The notes beneath the pieces were generated by a model, which searched no databases, had not been told where the DNA came from, and worked only from the letters and a program-made list of their open reading frames with translations. A DNA stretch of 64,000 nt. Origin: Mastacembelus armatus (taxonomy: Eukaryota; Chordata; Actinopteri; Synbranchiformes; Mastacembelidae). The stretch is taken from contig NC_046636.1 of NCBI RefSeq assembly GCF_900324485.2, forward strand, positions 11,790,972 to 11,854,971, given 5' to 3'. Of this stretch, positions 1-19,888 are shown piece by piece (within the stretch, counting starts at the first letter, position 1; each line of letters opens with the position of its first letter). A program made the translations under genes and the position numbers.

Positions 1-1212
1 AAAAGTGTTCCAAAATGTCTTATTTGCAATTAGAATACTGTTTTCAGTGTTCTCAGTTTTCTGGAAAACTTTAACTTTTGGGATTTTGAAACTCAGGGAG
101 GACTTGATATGATATTGCAGGCACACAAGACAGTTTCCTGCTCAGTCTTTTCCTGTGGCTAAAACTGAAAAAAAAAAAATCTGAAGTTATAATCAAATAT
201 ATTATGGTTTTGAGGGGAAAAATAGAACCACAATCAAAAAAGTGGTGTTAAAAAGATGTATGGAATTAGTCCATGAAACAGTGTGACACATATAAATCAT
301 AGGCAACATAAAACAATTAGACTACATCTACAGTACGCTGTCTCATTATGCCTCTTTTGCATTTCATAAAGAGATCAACAGTAGCCTCTACTGGTGACAA
401 TATACTGAAATGCCCATTTTCTAACTCCCAGTGTTTGTCTACCAACACAGACATGCCTGTAGCTGCACATGTACACAGAGACACATTGGAAGAAATGCAT
501 ACAAGCTGACACGAAAAGCAATCCTATCAATTCGATCAGCATCCTCTGGACAATTTCAAATGAGAAACAATCCAATGGCATTACTCAATCACTCAGCAGT
601 CTTCACTGTCAGCCTCTTGGGCTGCCTGTGGTAAGCACAAGACATTGATCCTGTGGAGGACAGAGACTGGAATGAAATCAGCAGGGAAGAGGGAAGCAAC
701 AACAAAGAGTCACAGTGATAAAGTGAGGCAAGCTGTACTGTTGACAACCTGCCCCCACCTCCCAGTGGTGTACTGGCTCTCTGTACAGGAGGCAGAAATG
801 TCCCTATAGGAGCACCAGACTGTGGTTTCATGTAACGCTATTTGCAATAGAGAATGCATATGTGCCCCACATAAAAATGTACATAGTAATTTGGCAAAGG
901 GCTTTTATGTTAATTCTAATTATTCTGCACAACATTGCAAAGTTATTAATCCCTCATAGTTTAAGAATCATTTATTTTATTGCTCTTTTGTGTTGCTTAC
1001 CACCATCTTAACTCTTTTCAGCTACACTAACACTAAACTAAGTCTAATGTTTAATGTTTTAAGATTACTACTTAATAATAGTGCAGATTTTTTTTTCTTT
1101 TGAAGGTTAATATTTTGCCTTAAATCAGGACTAAAAACTTATATGTCATGCTATTCTAACTCAAAGGATCCATTTACAAATATAAATAAAATTTTTAAAC
1201 AAACAATAATAA
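1..1212. other. Intergenic, no gene recognised
   Basis: AT-rich sequence with a few short open frames that show no recognisable protein and no convincing splice framing. If the minus-strand first exon near 6.9 kb belongs to ttll7, this stretch would be part of its first intron. No RNA gene or clear repeat was recognised. Confidence 0.5.
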
Positions 1213-1214
1213 TA

Positions 1215-2735
1215 CAGTGGTGTGAAAAAGTGTTGGCCCCCTTCCTGATTTCTTATTGTTTTGCAAGTTTGTCACACTTTAATGTTTAAGATCATCAAAC
1301 AAATTTAAATATTAGTCAAAGATAACACAAGTAACACATCATGCAGTTTTTAAATGAAGGTTTTTATTATTAAGGGAAAACAAAATCCAAAACTACATGG
1401 CCCTGTGTGAAAAGTGTTTGCCCCAACCTAATAACTGGTTGGGCCACCCTTAGCAGCAACAACTGCAATCAAGCGTTTGTGATAACTTGCAATGAATCTG
1501 TTACAGCACTGTAGAGGAATTTTGGCCTACTCATCTTTGCGGAATTGTTGTAATTCAGCCACATTGGAGGGTTTTCGAGCATGAACCACCTTTTTAAGGT
1601 CATGCCACAGCATCTCAATCGGATTCAGGTCAGAACTTTGACTAGGCCACTCCAAAGTCTTCATTTTGTTTTTCTTCACCCATTCAGAGGTGGACTTGCT
1701 GGTGTGTTTTCGATCATTGTCCTGCTGCAGAACCCAAGTTCGCTTCAGCTTGAGGTCACGAACAGATGGCCGGACATTCTCCTTCAGGATTTTTTGGTAG
1801 ACAGCAGAATTCATGATTCCATTTATCACAGCAAGTCAACAGCCCCAGATCATCACAGTACCACCGCCATATTTTACTGTTGGTATGATGTTCTTTTTCT
1901 GAAATGCGGTGTTACTTTTACGCTAGACGTAATGGGACACACACCTTCCAAAAAGTTCAACTTTTGTCTCATCAGTCCACAGCCTTTATGTTCTTTTTGC
2001 TCAGCAGTGGTTTTCGTCTTTGAACTCTGTCATGCAGACCATTTTTGCCCAGTCTCTTTCTTATGATGGAGTCATGAACAGTGACCTTAACTGAGGTAAA
2101 TGAGGCCTGCAGTTCTTTGGATGTTGTTGTGGGGTCTTTTGTGACCTCTTGGATGAGTCGTCGCTCTTGGGGTAATTTTGATCAGCCGCCACTCCTGGGA
2201 AGGTTCTCCAGTGTTTTCGCCATTTGTAGATAATGGCTCTCACTGTGGTTCGCTGCAGTCCCAAAGCTTTAGAAATGGCTTTATAACCTTTTCCAGACTG
2301 ATATATCTCAATTACTTTCTTTCTCATTTGTTTTTGAATTTCTTTGGATCTCAGCATGATATCTAGCTTTTGAGGATCTTTTGGTCTACTTCACTTTGTC
2401 AGGCAGGTCCTATTTAAATGATTTCTTGATTGTGAACCGGTGTGGCAGTAATCAGGCCTGGGTGTGTCTAGAGGAATTGAACTCAGGTGTGATAAACCAC
2501 AGTTAAGTTATTTTTTAACAGGGGGGGCAAACACTTTTTCACATAGGGCCACGTAGTTTTGGATTTTGTTTTCCCTTAATAATGAAAATCTTCATTTTAA
2601 AACTGCATGATGTGTTTACTTGTGTTATCTTTTACTAATATTTAAATTTTTTTGATGATCTGGAACATTAAAGTTTGACAAACATGCAAAACAATAAGAA
2701 ATCAGCAAGAGGGCCAACACTTTTTCACACCACTG
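1215..2735 (-). mobile_element. Tc1-like DNA transposon with IR/DR ends, broken transposase
   Basis: About 1.52 kb, bounded by TA on both sides (1213-1214 and 2736-2737), the usual Tc1/mariner target duplication. The ends are inverted copies that begin cagtggtgtgaaaaagtg. A second related motif (gtgtgaaaagtgtttgcccc near 1404 and its inverse near 2523) lies about 200 bp inside each end, giving the IR/DR layout known from Sleeping Beauty-type fish elements. The transposase lies on the minus strand. The N-terminal helix-turn-helix part is at 2357-2061 (MLRSKEIQKQMRKKVIEIYQ, then a second DNA-binding segment with GLQRTTVRAIIYKW). The C-terminal catalytic part is at 1829-1527, with QQDNDRKHTSK and SSDLNPIEMLW carrying the second D and the final E of the DDE triad. 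The two parts are in different frames, so the gene needs at least one or two frame changes and the copy is dead. Confidence 0.93.
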
Positions 2736-2737
2736 TA

Positions 2738-4807
2738 AATTCAGTTTTCAAATATCTCCACCTATAATATGAAAATATGGCTTTCCTTGTGCTTCTCGAT
2801 GTGAAATGTAAATGCAGATTTCTATCTAGGCTCATTTGCCTGGCAACCACATAAGATCCGGGCTGAGGCCCTTTGGTTGCACACTGATAGATGACCCAGC
2901 AAAAAAGAGGCTCTCTCAGTTGATGATCTGTTCATTTGTCTTAGTGGTAGTGGTGGTTATCAACCACAAGATGGCCATGTTTTAAAGTTATAAAGCAAGT
3001 TATAAAGTTGTGATTTTGCAGGTTTGAATTCAGCTCAGTAACCACTGTCATATGCCATATCCTACCTATATTTTCAATACCTGTAAACATTTCCAGATAA
3101 TTAAATAATTTCAATTTCAATGCGAATTTATATTATACAACATATTATTTTATTATTATTCTATATATACACTATAGCATACAATATATTGTATAGTATT
3201 ATATAACATTTTGCTGAAGTATTATTGAGTTGCTTTACCTGATTTTTTTCTAACGTTTCTGGTTATTCAAAATTCTTCCTGAGCTTGAGCAAATTTAGCA
3301 TGAGGAAACCATCAAATATGGTCCAGTTTTGTAAACACTACTCAGCATTATATTGTGATATACAGTGTGTATATCACTACAAAACATGATAATAATGAAT
3401 CACACAGTGAAATATTAACCAAAACATTAACTCCACCATCTACCATTAATCCTCTGATGCAATGACACCCTTTCTCCAACAGAGTGAGCCAGAGGGCCAC
3501 CACAGCTGAGCTGAGTGAGCAAAGCTCCTGTGGACGCTGAGCTCATGCACTCCCCTCTGCCATACAACACACAGAAAGGCTTTATTGTGGACAGTCAACT
3601 CTTCATGCTGCTCATCTGCATCACCCTAAATGGATGACAAATGCATGTCTGTTGTCCAGGGCATTGTTATTCAGAGTCCCTTGCTATCCTGCACAAGTTG
3701 GTAATGGTTGTGCCATTTTACTGTATGTCATGGCTCTCAATCAGGGACATAGATATATTTTCTGCAGCATTTAGACAGCATTAGAAACATTTAAGAATAT
3801 CAGGAATAGGTTCTAGTCCAATAAGAAATTGATCTTCACACATAAATTGTCACCACTACAATAAGGAAAATGCACTTCAAAAATACTGTACCCCCTTTTA
3901 TTATCAAATGCACATCTACAAAGAAGCACAAGCATTTCTAAAATAAGTGTGCCAAAAGAAAAGCTAAACCAAAAAAGTAGACTTTATACATGATACACGG
4001 TGTTGCACCAGTCTTTCACAAGACCTTTCAACTACGAGGATTACATCCCTGAGAGATTTGTTTTTTGTTCTCCCTGCCTTACTTGAAACTACATCTTGAA
4101 AGCAGTTGTCAAATACAGACTCAATAGAGAGACTTGGGGAAACACCATTTTGTATTGTATTATGCTGAAAGAGCAGGTTTGCAGACATACCTTCTTTTCT
4201 GTTAAGGACATGAGCTTGCCCCATTCTTGCTATTACAGCATTGCCAGGACCTCAGGGTATGTAGAGACACTAATTAATAAAGGTACAATGGTGCTATTAT
4301 ACTTTCACAACTGAAGAGCAAATGCAAAAAAATAATAATTTTCACATACTAAACTAATGTTTTGTCATATTAATAAGGTAAATCCTTTTCATGTGGTATT
4401 TTCTTTCAATTAGGCCATAAGGCATAGTGCCAAAATGATTCTGTAAACATTTAAGGTCTAAACCATTTAGCCTACTTCCAAGATCTGTTTTATAAAACCT
4501 GGCTTTACTTTATGTTGTTATTTTTTTGACCACCACTTTGTCCTCCCAAAGAAAATGCTAACCAAGTTTGCAGATTACTCTCACAGGAAAGTAGTTGGTT
4601 TAGAATTGCCAGTGGGTCTAAAATTAGCTCAAACCAGTGACCCAACTCTGGGATCCTGCTTTCTTCCAGATATGAAGAGGAACAAGTGTGGGAGCTATCA
4701 GCCCACAGGCTACTGAAATACACAGCAAACAGCTGAATGTTAAAACTAACTTCATGAGAGAGAATCTACAGCAATGCAGGCAAAATTGCCATTATGGCAG
4801 AAAGGCT
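2738..4807. other. Intergenic, no supported gene
   Basis: AT-rich DNA. It contains a minus-strand 86-codon open frame (4224-3964) and another (4723-4505) that I could not match to any protein family. Short AT-rich palindromic runs occur near 3130-3220. Nothing else recognised. Confidence 0.4.
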
Positions 4808-4820
4808 TTCAAACATTTAT

Positions 4821-5204
4821 CCATCCATCCATCCATTTACTATACCCGCTTATTCCTTAACCAGGGTCACGGGGATCTGCTGGAGCCTATCCCAGCTCTC
4901 TTTCAGGTGGAAGGCAGGGGTACATCCTGGACAGGTCACCAGTCCATCACAGAGCCACATATAGACACACAAAGACAAACAACCACAACACCACACTCAC
5001 CTCACACTCCTATGGGCAATTTAGAGTCACTAATCAAACTAACATGCATGTTTTTGGACTGTGGGAGGAAACCGGAGTACCCGGAGTAACCCCACGCAAA
5101 TACGAGGAGAACATGCAAAACTCCGCACAGAAAGGCCGGGTTGCAAACCCAGGACCTTCTTGCTGTGAGGCAACAGTGCTAACCACTCATCCACCATGCT
5201 GCCC
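4821..5204 (-). repeat. tRNA-headed SINE with (ATGG)n tail, near full length
   Basis: On the minus strand it starts with a tRNA-like head (gtggttagcactgt as A-box-like, then a degenerate B box). It continues through a body containing the 'dates' tggactggtgacctgtcc and gctgggataggctccagcag, and ends in an ATGG repeat (seen as ccat repeats at 4821-4837). It is flanked by an exact 13-bp direct repeat, ttcaaacatttat, at 4808-4820 and 5205-5217, which marks retroposition. The same family recurs at 26.1, 34.0 and 38.2 kb. I do not recall a certain family name; it is abundant in spiny-rayed fishes. Confidence 0.85.
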
Positions 5205-5217
5205 TTCAAACATTTAT

Positions 5218-6480
5218 AATAACTACAATTTTCCAGACTTTATTTTCTGTAAGACAAAGTTGAGTAAACAACTCATATTTACCGCAGTGCATACATAGGT
5301 GTCTGTTCAGAATGTGTGTGGAAGTGTATGACTACACACATGAATATTGGGTCTTGGGTTTGTCTGATTACAGCCAGATAAAAGTGGGTTACAGTAAGTG
5401 CTCTTTAGTTGTAAACTAACACGGCTCTATAGATATGAGGTCTAATATCTATGAAGTATGAATTAATCAGATGGAAAACCAAACCCAGATAATGTGTTGA
5501 CTGCTCTCATAACCTTTTATAAGTTTTCATTGAGAGGATAATTTCCCAATACAGTTTTTTATCAAAAAACAAATGGATCAAGCCTAATTAAATTTATAGT
5601 TGATTTAAAGCAACCCAGAGTAATTTCTCATATAGTGTCAATACTATGCGGCAAGAACACACTATATTAGTCCAAAAACTTCAGGATACCAACTGTAGCC
5701 TGCTGCATTAAAAAAAAAGATTATGCATATCATAGCCATCTTAAGAGCTTTATCTCTGGGATTTAGCCAGGAGGCAGGATGCCATCCCGCATTCATATGT
5801 TATGCTGTCATTATTATGTAATCCATCTACTCTGTTGGGAATGGTCATCTCCAGGGTGCTCTATCAGCATGTGGACTGTAAGTGACACAAACAGACCAGG
5901 TTAAATCAACTGGTTCTTCAAACAAAGCATCCCTAAGAGCAGCTAAACGTAACAACACACTTGCATGGCCAGATAGATTTCTTAATAGTTCTTGCAATGC
6001 TAGCCTGAGCTAAAAAGACATGCTACTAACAGCAGCACAGGAACCTCTGCCTATCATCACAGCAAGGTAGTCAATATGGTATCGTCCAGATCACGGGGAG
6101 GATTATAGGCCATCCCCTTCAGATATCTTGACAATATTACAGCATCAACACAAACCGGATTTCTTAAATCTCGCATCTTATATCTTATAAGGGTCCCTAT
6201 AAGGGTTTTCAAACAATTGCCTGCACACGTAAATTAATCCGAGTCTATACAGATGTATTATAGCTGTAATTTGGTTGCTAGCAGGCAGTAGCTAGCGTTA
6301 GTCAGGTGAAGTGCTGCTATCCAGCTAATTAAATGTCACAGTGCATGAAGACGTTTTGTTTTACTAACGTTGAAAATATGAAAGTCCTGAACGTGAAGGC
6401 GTCAAATAATTCAACATAATGACCGAGGGATACACTACAGTTAAGTTAGCTTAGCCGTACTATCTAGAAAAGGCGAAGCA
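5218..6480. other. Intergenic, no gene recognised
   Basis: Unique-looking AT-rich sequence without a supported exon. GC content and CpG density rise from about 6.1 kb towards the candidate promoter region near 6.9 kb. Confidence 0.4.
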
Positions 6481-6901
6481 GCCCGTTGACGTTACCTTAT
6501 TTAGTGCAACCCTTATCATCCAAACGACACCGGAGTCTCTTTAAAGAAACCGTCCAATCCAGGGAGTATTTTCAAGACTGTAACACTGTTTATTGTGTAT
6601 ACCATATTACTACTAAAAACTGGTGTTGGTTAACAGTAACATACAAAAATCAGTATCTTGTAGTCCTCTTGTGTGTGAGTGCTGCTGGAGCGAATCCATG
6701 GGCAAAACCATTCTTTCTGTCAAAGGAGGGGGGGGGGGGACCGGAATGAAGTGCTGAAGTTTGCACCGGAATGAAGTGCTGAAGTTTGCATTCTCAGTCT
6801 GGTGCCAACGTGGCACTTAGTGTACCACAGAGCTTACGTGTTGAGTCTGCAAACATTATTTTGAATTGTTAACTAGCTGTTAGAGAAAATAAAAGTCTTA
6901 C

Positions 6902-7030
6902 CACACCTGCGAGTTGTACCTCCCACACCTTTTTAACGTGGGTTTCGGCGCAGCTCTTTCTCCACGATGCGCTGATACAAACACATGGAAGCTGCCTAGC
7001 AACTGAGTCGCTGACCATGGTGCTAAAAAT
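6902..7030 (-). promoter_or_regulatory. Candidate minus-strand first exon and promoter with RFX X-box (possibly ttll7)
   Basis: Read on the minus strand, a CpG-containing stretch ends at 6902 in a strong splice donor (gtgtg|gtaaga). At 6991-7003 lies gctgcctagcaac, which fits the RFX X-box consensus RYYNYY-N-RRNRAC. In human, TTLL7, a tubulin polyglutamylase acting in cilia, lies head-to-head with PRKACB on the opposite strand, so a ciliary-type X-box here would suit a ttll7 first exon. No ttll7 coding exon was found in the window, so the gene identity is inference only. Confidence 0.35.
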
Positions 7031-8430
7031 CACCCCGCCGTAAATGGGCTCGTCTCTCAGAGGTCATTAAGGTCTCATTCTTTTATTGTTACCTGCACTA
7101 TTCATCTCTGCAGTACTGTGGAAATTTTCCGCCAAATCAGTGTTGTCATTCTCAGATTTTTGTAAATTCTTTACAGTTGCGGTGAAAAGGTGCGCAGAAA
7201 TAATCTCATTAATAGTTTTTACTGATCACTTACTATATTTTGACTTTAAAACGGCACCAGTCCTCTTAGGTATACGATTTTTTAATGTACTTGGGAGGTA
7301 GGTTTTTTCCAAGTAACCTTGGAAAACTGTTCTTCTGTGGATTTAGGCTGTCTTCTGTCTCTTCATGTAATCCTCGATGATGTTGAGATCAGGACTTAAT
7401 GGGGTCATACCATCTGTTACAGAAGTAATGTGAAATGTTGATGTAATAAGTGATGTGAAATCATGTGAAAGTGATGTGAAATGGTGATGTGAAAAGGAGT
7501 CTAAAATTAAGGCTTTAAACCAGAAAACAGCCAGTAAAATGCGTTAACATTTCTTTCATTGTATTATCTTCAATTGACTAGCAGCTGTAATAATATTTGT
7601 AACTGTATTAATTACTGTAATAATCACTTCTCACTGTTATAGTGATTGGCTGCTCAGCTGACCTTATATCTTGTATCCTAATTTTTTTTTATCTCAAACA
7701 CAAAGATATCCCTGTATGATTACAAGTTCCACGACGTAGGTTACTGGTGATTGCTCTCATCAAAACAAAACACTGTAACAGATTTTTTTTATCTCCTTGA
7801 ATCATTTCATAAAAATGTGTGGTCTGCAAGTTTTCTTTCAAGGATAACATCTCTTCCTGTGTCTAAAAAGCTTCTTTAAATTCAGTTATTGCTCAACATA
7901 AAGATAAAAAATATTACTATTACTTTTGCTGCAATTAAAGCCTTTCTGAGAACATGCAGTGCATGAGTTGTGAGGATAATGGACGACCAAATAACATGAA
8001 AAATAATGTAACAGTCAGGACATGTTGTGTTTCTTTAACTTCTACAGTGTAGTATAAACTGTTAAATATTTTTACACATATAGTGAAGTGGATAAAATTA
8101 CTATAAGTAATTTAAGACAAGCTTGTCTTTATAGAAACAATTTCTTGTCAACAAATAAAAGAATGATAATTATTGTCTAATATATCTTTGAGAGAAATGA
8201 TCAGTTATTACCCCTCTCACTAGTCAAAGTAAAAGAGTCTAGTAAATAAAGACACTCTAAATGTGGCTTCTATGAATATAAAAATAAACTGTTGCCTAAT
8301 ATATCAAACTCATGTGACGTATGTGTGTCTACAATTCCGACCGGCCCATGAAGGCAGCGTTTCACCCACCAATTCTGTTCTACTTACTCCCATGTAACTT
8401 GAACGCAGCCTGAAACGACAGTAGGCAGAG
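7031..8430. other. Intergenic between candidate divergent exon and prkacb
   Basis: AT-rich DNA. It includes a short degenerate tandem run of tgatgtgaaa-type units at about 7426-7495. CpG content rises from about 8.32 kb towards the prkacb 5' end. No coding exon supported. Confidence 0.5.
7426..7495. repeat. Short minisatellite, tgatgtgaaa-type units
   Basis: Roughly six imperfect repeats of a unit resembling tgatgtgaaa, with spacer variation between copies. No function is apparent. Confidence 0.7.
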
Positions 8431-8675
8431 GTGAAAAGTCTGGATCATGTTTTTACTTCCGTGGAGGTACACCTAAGCGACCAGCACTGTAAATAAATCT
8501 GAACAGGGCGACTAGCAGAGCACGCTGAGGTTCTGCCCCCTAGGAGAAGACATTGATGTTGCCGTTAGCCAACCAGCTAGCCCGAGCTGAAATTTGCTAT
8601 CTAGCTAACTGAGAAACTATTAGCTCACCGCCATCACTGCTCCTAGCCAGCTGTGAAGAACCCTGTCTTCCGACG

Positions 8676-16472
<7,797 letters not shown>

Positions 16473-18975
16473 TGAGTGAGCAAGAGTCCCATCAGGGTGT
16501 TTTGGGATATTTGCACTCTCCTGAGGGTTAAGGTGTAAACGAGGCTGTCATGTGTTCAAAAGAAATGCCTCGTTCCTTCATTCCACACTGCTGAATGAGG
16601 TCCTTCTTGCCATGATCCTGCGTGCAGTAAGCACTAACCTACACACAGCCACATTATGCAGACACCCCTCGTGCTGCAATACAAAACTACTAGACTATGT
16701 ACTCATCTTTTGTCTTTTTCTGTTTTCTTTTTCCCACTTTTGAGTATCTTTACTCTTTTTATTTGAATTAAGTTATGTGAAAAGCAACTTGAAAACCAGT
16801 TATACTCACATTTTCAAGTGGCGCAAAATAATTGATTGTATTGGCTGGCATTGCACATTTTGGGACTTAAGCTTCAGGAAAAATGAAAGGGGTTTTTTTG
16901 GGGTTGGAATTGTTAACATTGAGTTTTGCCATTTATCAGATGTTTGTTACGTGCCTAAGGGCCTGTTTTGGGGTTAAGTTTATTACAGTTTCTCAGTGTT
17001 TATCATTCTGGGGCCCTTAAGACCTAGAACATCATTTCTGTGTGTATGGAAAGATACATATGTGAGACATATGATTTTAAAACACTGTTTTGTTAATGCA
17101 TGGCTAAAATTCAAAGAAAGAATCATCCAGTGAAGGAAAAGAAGCACTGATGACTTCTTGATGTTTCTGAGTTTAAGTCTTGATCCTTGAAGTGATTGAT
17201 GACAAGTGTTATTATGAAGCAGAAACTTATCACTGCTGTATTAGTTGAACATTTGTAGCATTGTTTTATCCATATCTGGTCCAAGGACATTTCCTTTTAC
17301 CTCAGACTAGGTGTGGTGTTAATGTATGGAATGAAATGATATATTTTTAGGTACAACTCTCTTTCACAAGAAAGGAATGAAAGGAGTATGTCACTCCATC
17401 TGTATTTGGTACGTCCAAAAATATATGAAGCGCATTGACATGGCATTTTTCTAAAGCTGACTCATCAGTTTGTTGGATTCTCTTGAGTGTATATCATCAT
17501 GGAAATGAAGCAGTGTTGGTCACATAGACATACATCCACTTGAAGTGGCTTTTTGATTTTGTTTTTAAAAGGTAATTGTGCTTTAGCCAAGCACTTGGAA
17601 GATATTGTGTTACTGCCATTTTGCTTTATTTTCATTTTTATTTTTGCATGTTTGCTACATTTGTACAGCAGTGTCACAACAAGCTAATAGTGCCCTAAAA
17701 GTGTTCCCAACTTCTTTTGTTGTTCTTTGTTTTGTTACCTTTTAAACTGTCCCATACCCTGGGACATTGATGCATTTGATAGGTGCTTTTTATCTGAGTG
17801 ATATATGCTTCTGCATAATCCCCTGAAAACACAACAATGAAATACATTTTAATAATGAAAATAGTAACAGAAAACTTAAATATTTTGACCTTAAATTATT
17901 CATTCTTCTTGGACACTGCTTGATTGAACCAGCTACTTAACTGCAGTTACGGGTTGTAATCTCTTCGCATCACTTTCCAGCCAATTAGCACACTGTGATA
18001 GAGCTAAATGTGCTCTTTCTCGCTGAATTGTTCAGGCTGAGTCAGGTCAGTTGAAGAACGTTAAACAACAAAAATGTTAATAGTCTTGTCTCACGTTTTC
18101 AAAGGGAATAAGATCAACAGTCTGACTTTTGAAGAACTTTCTCATTGTAAGCTGCTCCCGTTGAGTTGTCCCATTAATTTTGATACATTGCCTATCCTTG
18201 CTGCTGAAATGTAATTCATATCTCTGTCTAGACTTATCACTGGTTGACATGTGTTTTAAAAAAAAAAAAAAAAAGTTATGTTTCAGAACTACTAGGCCAA
18301 GGTGTCCACCTGTTGAACTTCGATAATTCAGAAAAGGTTTAGTTTTGTGATCCGTTTATTCCTTTTTAGAAGGCTGTTTGTCTGCTGTCCCTGTTGAAGT
18401 TTGAGGTCACTTCTGCAGGTCGGACACTCAGGGCTGTGGGGAAATCAGAAAACGTTTTACATTTCACACCTTTTTGAAAGAAGAAATGCATTGCTGACAG
18501 TCTTCAGAAGTTTTGATTATTATTTGACATGGTGCTCACATCTTTGTAAATGACTAAAATGCAATTTAATCAAATTCAACAATCATAGAAACTGAAATGT
18601 GAAAAAGGTTTGGGGAATTGATGCTTTTTTCAGGTACTGATGTACTGTATGGATATTGGCTATGTCTGAATTTAAACAATTTTCATAGTTTCATAGTTTT
18701 TTCATTGAGCACATAATGTGATTTTATTTAGGGCTAATTTCATTTCAAAAGGCTCAACTGTTTCTAATCCTATTTTTTATTTGTATTCAGAGATGTCTAA
18801 TAAAATAACATTTTAAATGTTGAAACCTACATATCAGTATGTATAAGGGGACTCCAAATGTTTTATTCACAAAAATGAAACTGTTACAGTGAATATATTG
18901 AATTATTTATTTGTATGTTTTTCATTTGCCCTTATAAATGTTTATAGAAATAAAAACATTTCCTGCAAATAATAG
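16473..18975 (+). other. prkacb: prkacb 3'UTR (about 2.5 kb)
   Basis: No gene-like frame follows the stop codon. The best poly(A) signal, AATAAA at 18949-18954, would give a UTR of about 2.5 kb, in line with the long 3'UTRs known for PRKACB. Other signals (for example near 18799) could give shorter forms. Extent is inferred. Confidence 0.6.
18949..18954 (+). terminator. prkacb: Poly(A) signal, prkacb
   Basis: Canonical AATAAA about 2.5 kb after the stop codon, in an AT-rich setting. No other plus-strand gene ends here. Confidence 0.5.
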
Positions 18976-19639
18976 ACATTGATGCCTATTTGGAATTGGA
19001 AGATTTTAATTTAACATTTTTCCTATGTATGTATGTATATTTATATATATATACATATATACAACTTTAGTATTTACTTTACTTCTACTAGTAAATAGGA
19101 TCTAATATTTTTCCCAGGTTGAAGGTTAAACAAACGGTAATTGCAGAATCAGTCTTTTTTTTTTTTCTTTTTTTTTCTCCACAAAGTTTCAGCCTTAACC
19201 TCCTGTGTGTAAACTTTCCAGAAAAGTGTGTAGGAAATCCACAGTTTAAATATCATCCCACGTGTGTAACAATGTTTGTCATGTTTGATGTAAATGATGG
19301 CACTTTTCCCTGAGCCATTTCACACTCCTGACTGAAGGAAATCACTATGAGTTCTTTGTAGCTAGACACACAAGCCAGTATGGGATCAGTAATCTAAAAT
19401 GTGTCTGGATGTAGTTGAGTGGGATCTCTTGCACATCACTGAAAAGGCTGACACGTTTTTCCCACCCATATTTATTTGTGTTTGCAAGAGGAATATACTT
19501 TGCTGTAGCAGATTTTATGTAACAGAAAATGTCACTATAATAAATTCTTTTTTTTAAAAACTCCACCTGTTTGCGTTTAATGCGATTAAAATATATTGCT
19601 CTACGTGTAGAGATAACTGATACACTTTAGCAGATGCAT

Positions 19640-19888
19640 AATCTCAGAACTACAAACCCAGACGTTGTAACGTTACAAAACTTCACTTCCCATGATTCCT
19701 CGCTGTCATGTGGGCGAAGGAAGCTAAACCGATGAAAGGGGGCTAGTTGGCTTTACTTGATTAAATCTTGATTTAATCAAAAGAATATCGCTGTTTATTA
19801 ATTCGTAAAATATCTCAGTGATTAGAAAACCTTTGTTATCCAAACTCCGTGTATAGCTTGGACGAACTGTTGTCAAGCAAGAATCAGG
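19640..19888 (+). promoter_or_regulatory. samd13: samd13 promoter and probable non-coding first exon
   Basis: CpG content rises here after a long AT-rich stretch. At 19685-19703, acttcccatgattcctcgc resembles the ZNF143/THAP11 type of promoter motif common in vertebrates. A donor-like caag...atcag|gtaaaa ends near 19887. This would splice to the acceptor at 21135, just 5 nt ahead of the samd13 ATG. Assignment is inferred from position. Confidence 0.45.

Noticed and set aside
1581-2066. 161-codon plus-strand open frame
   Set aside because: It is the antisense of the Tc1 transposase.
3964-4224. Minus-strand 86-codon open frame with internal donor- and acceptor-like sites
   Set aside because: No protein family recognised and no second exon joins in frame. 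Left as chance unless conservation or transcripts show otherwise.
4821-4837. ccat repeats considered as a CRISPR-like or telomere-like array
   Set aside because: Simple ATGG tail of a SINE; no spacer structure.
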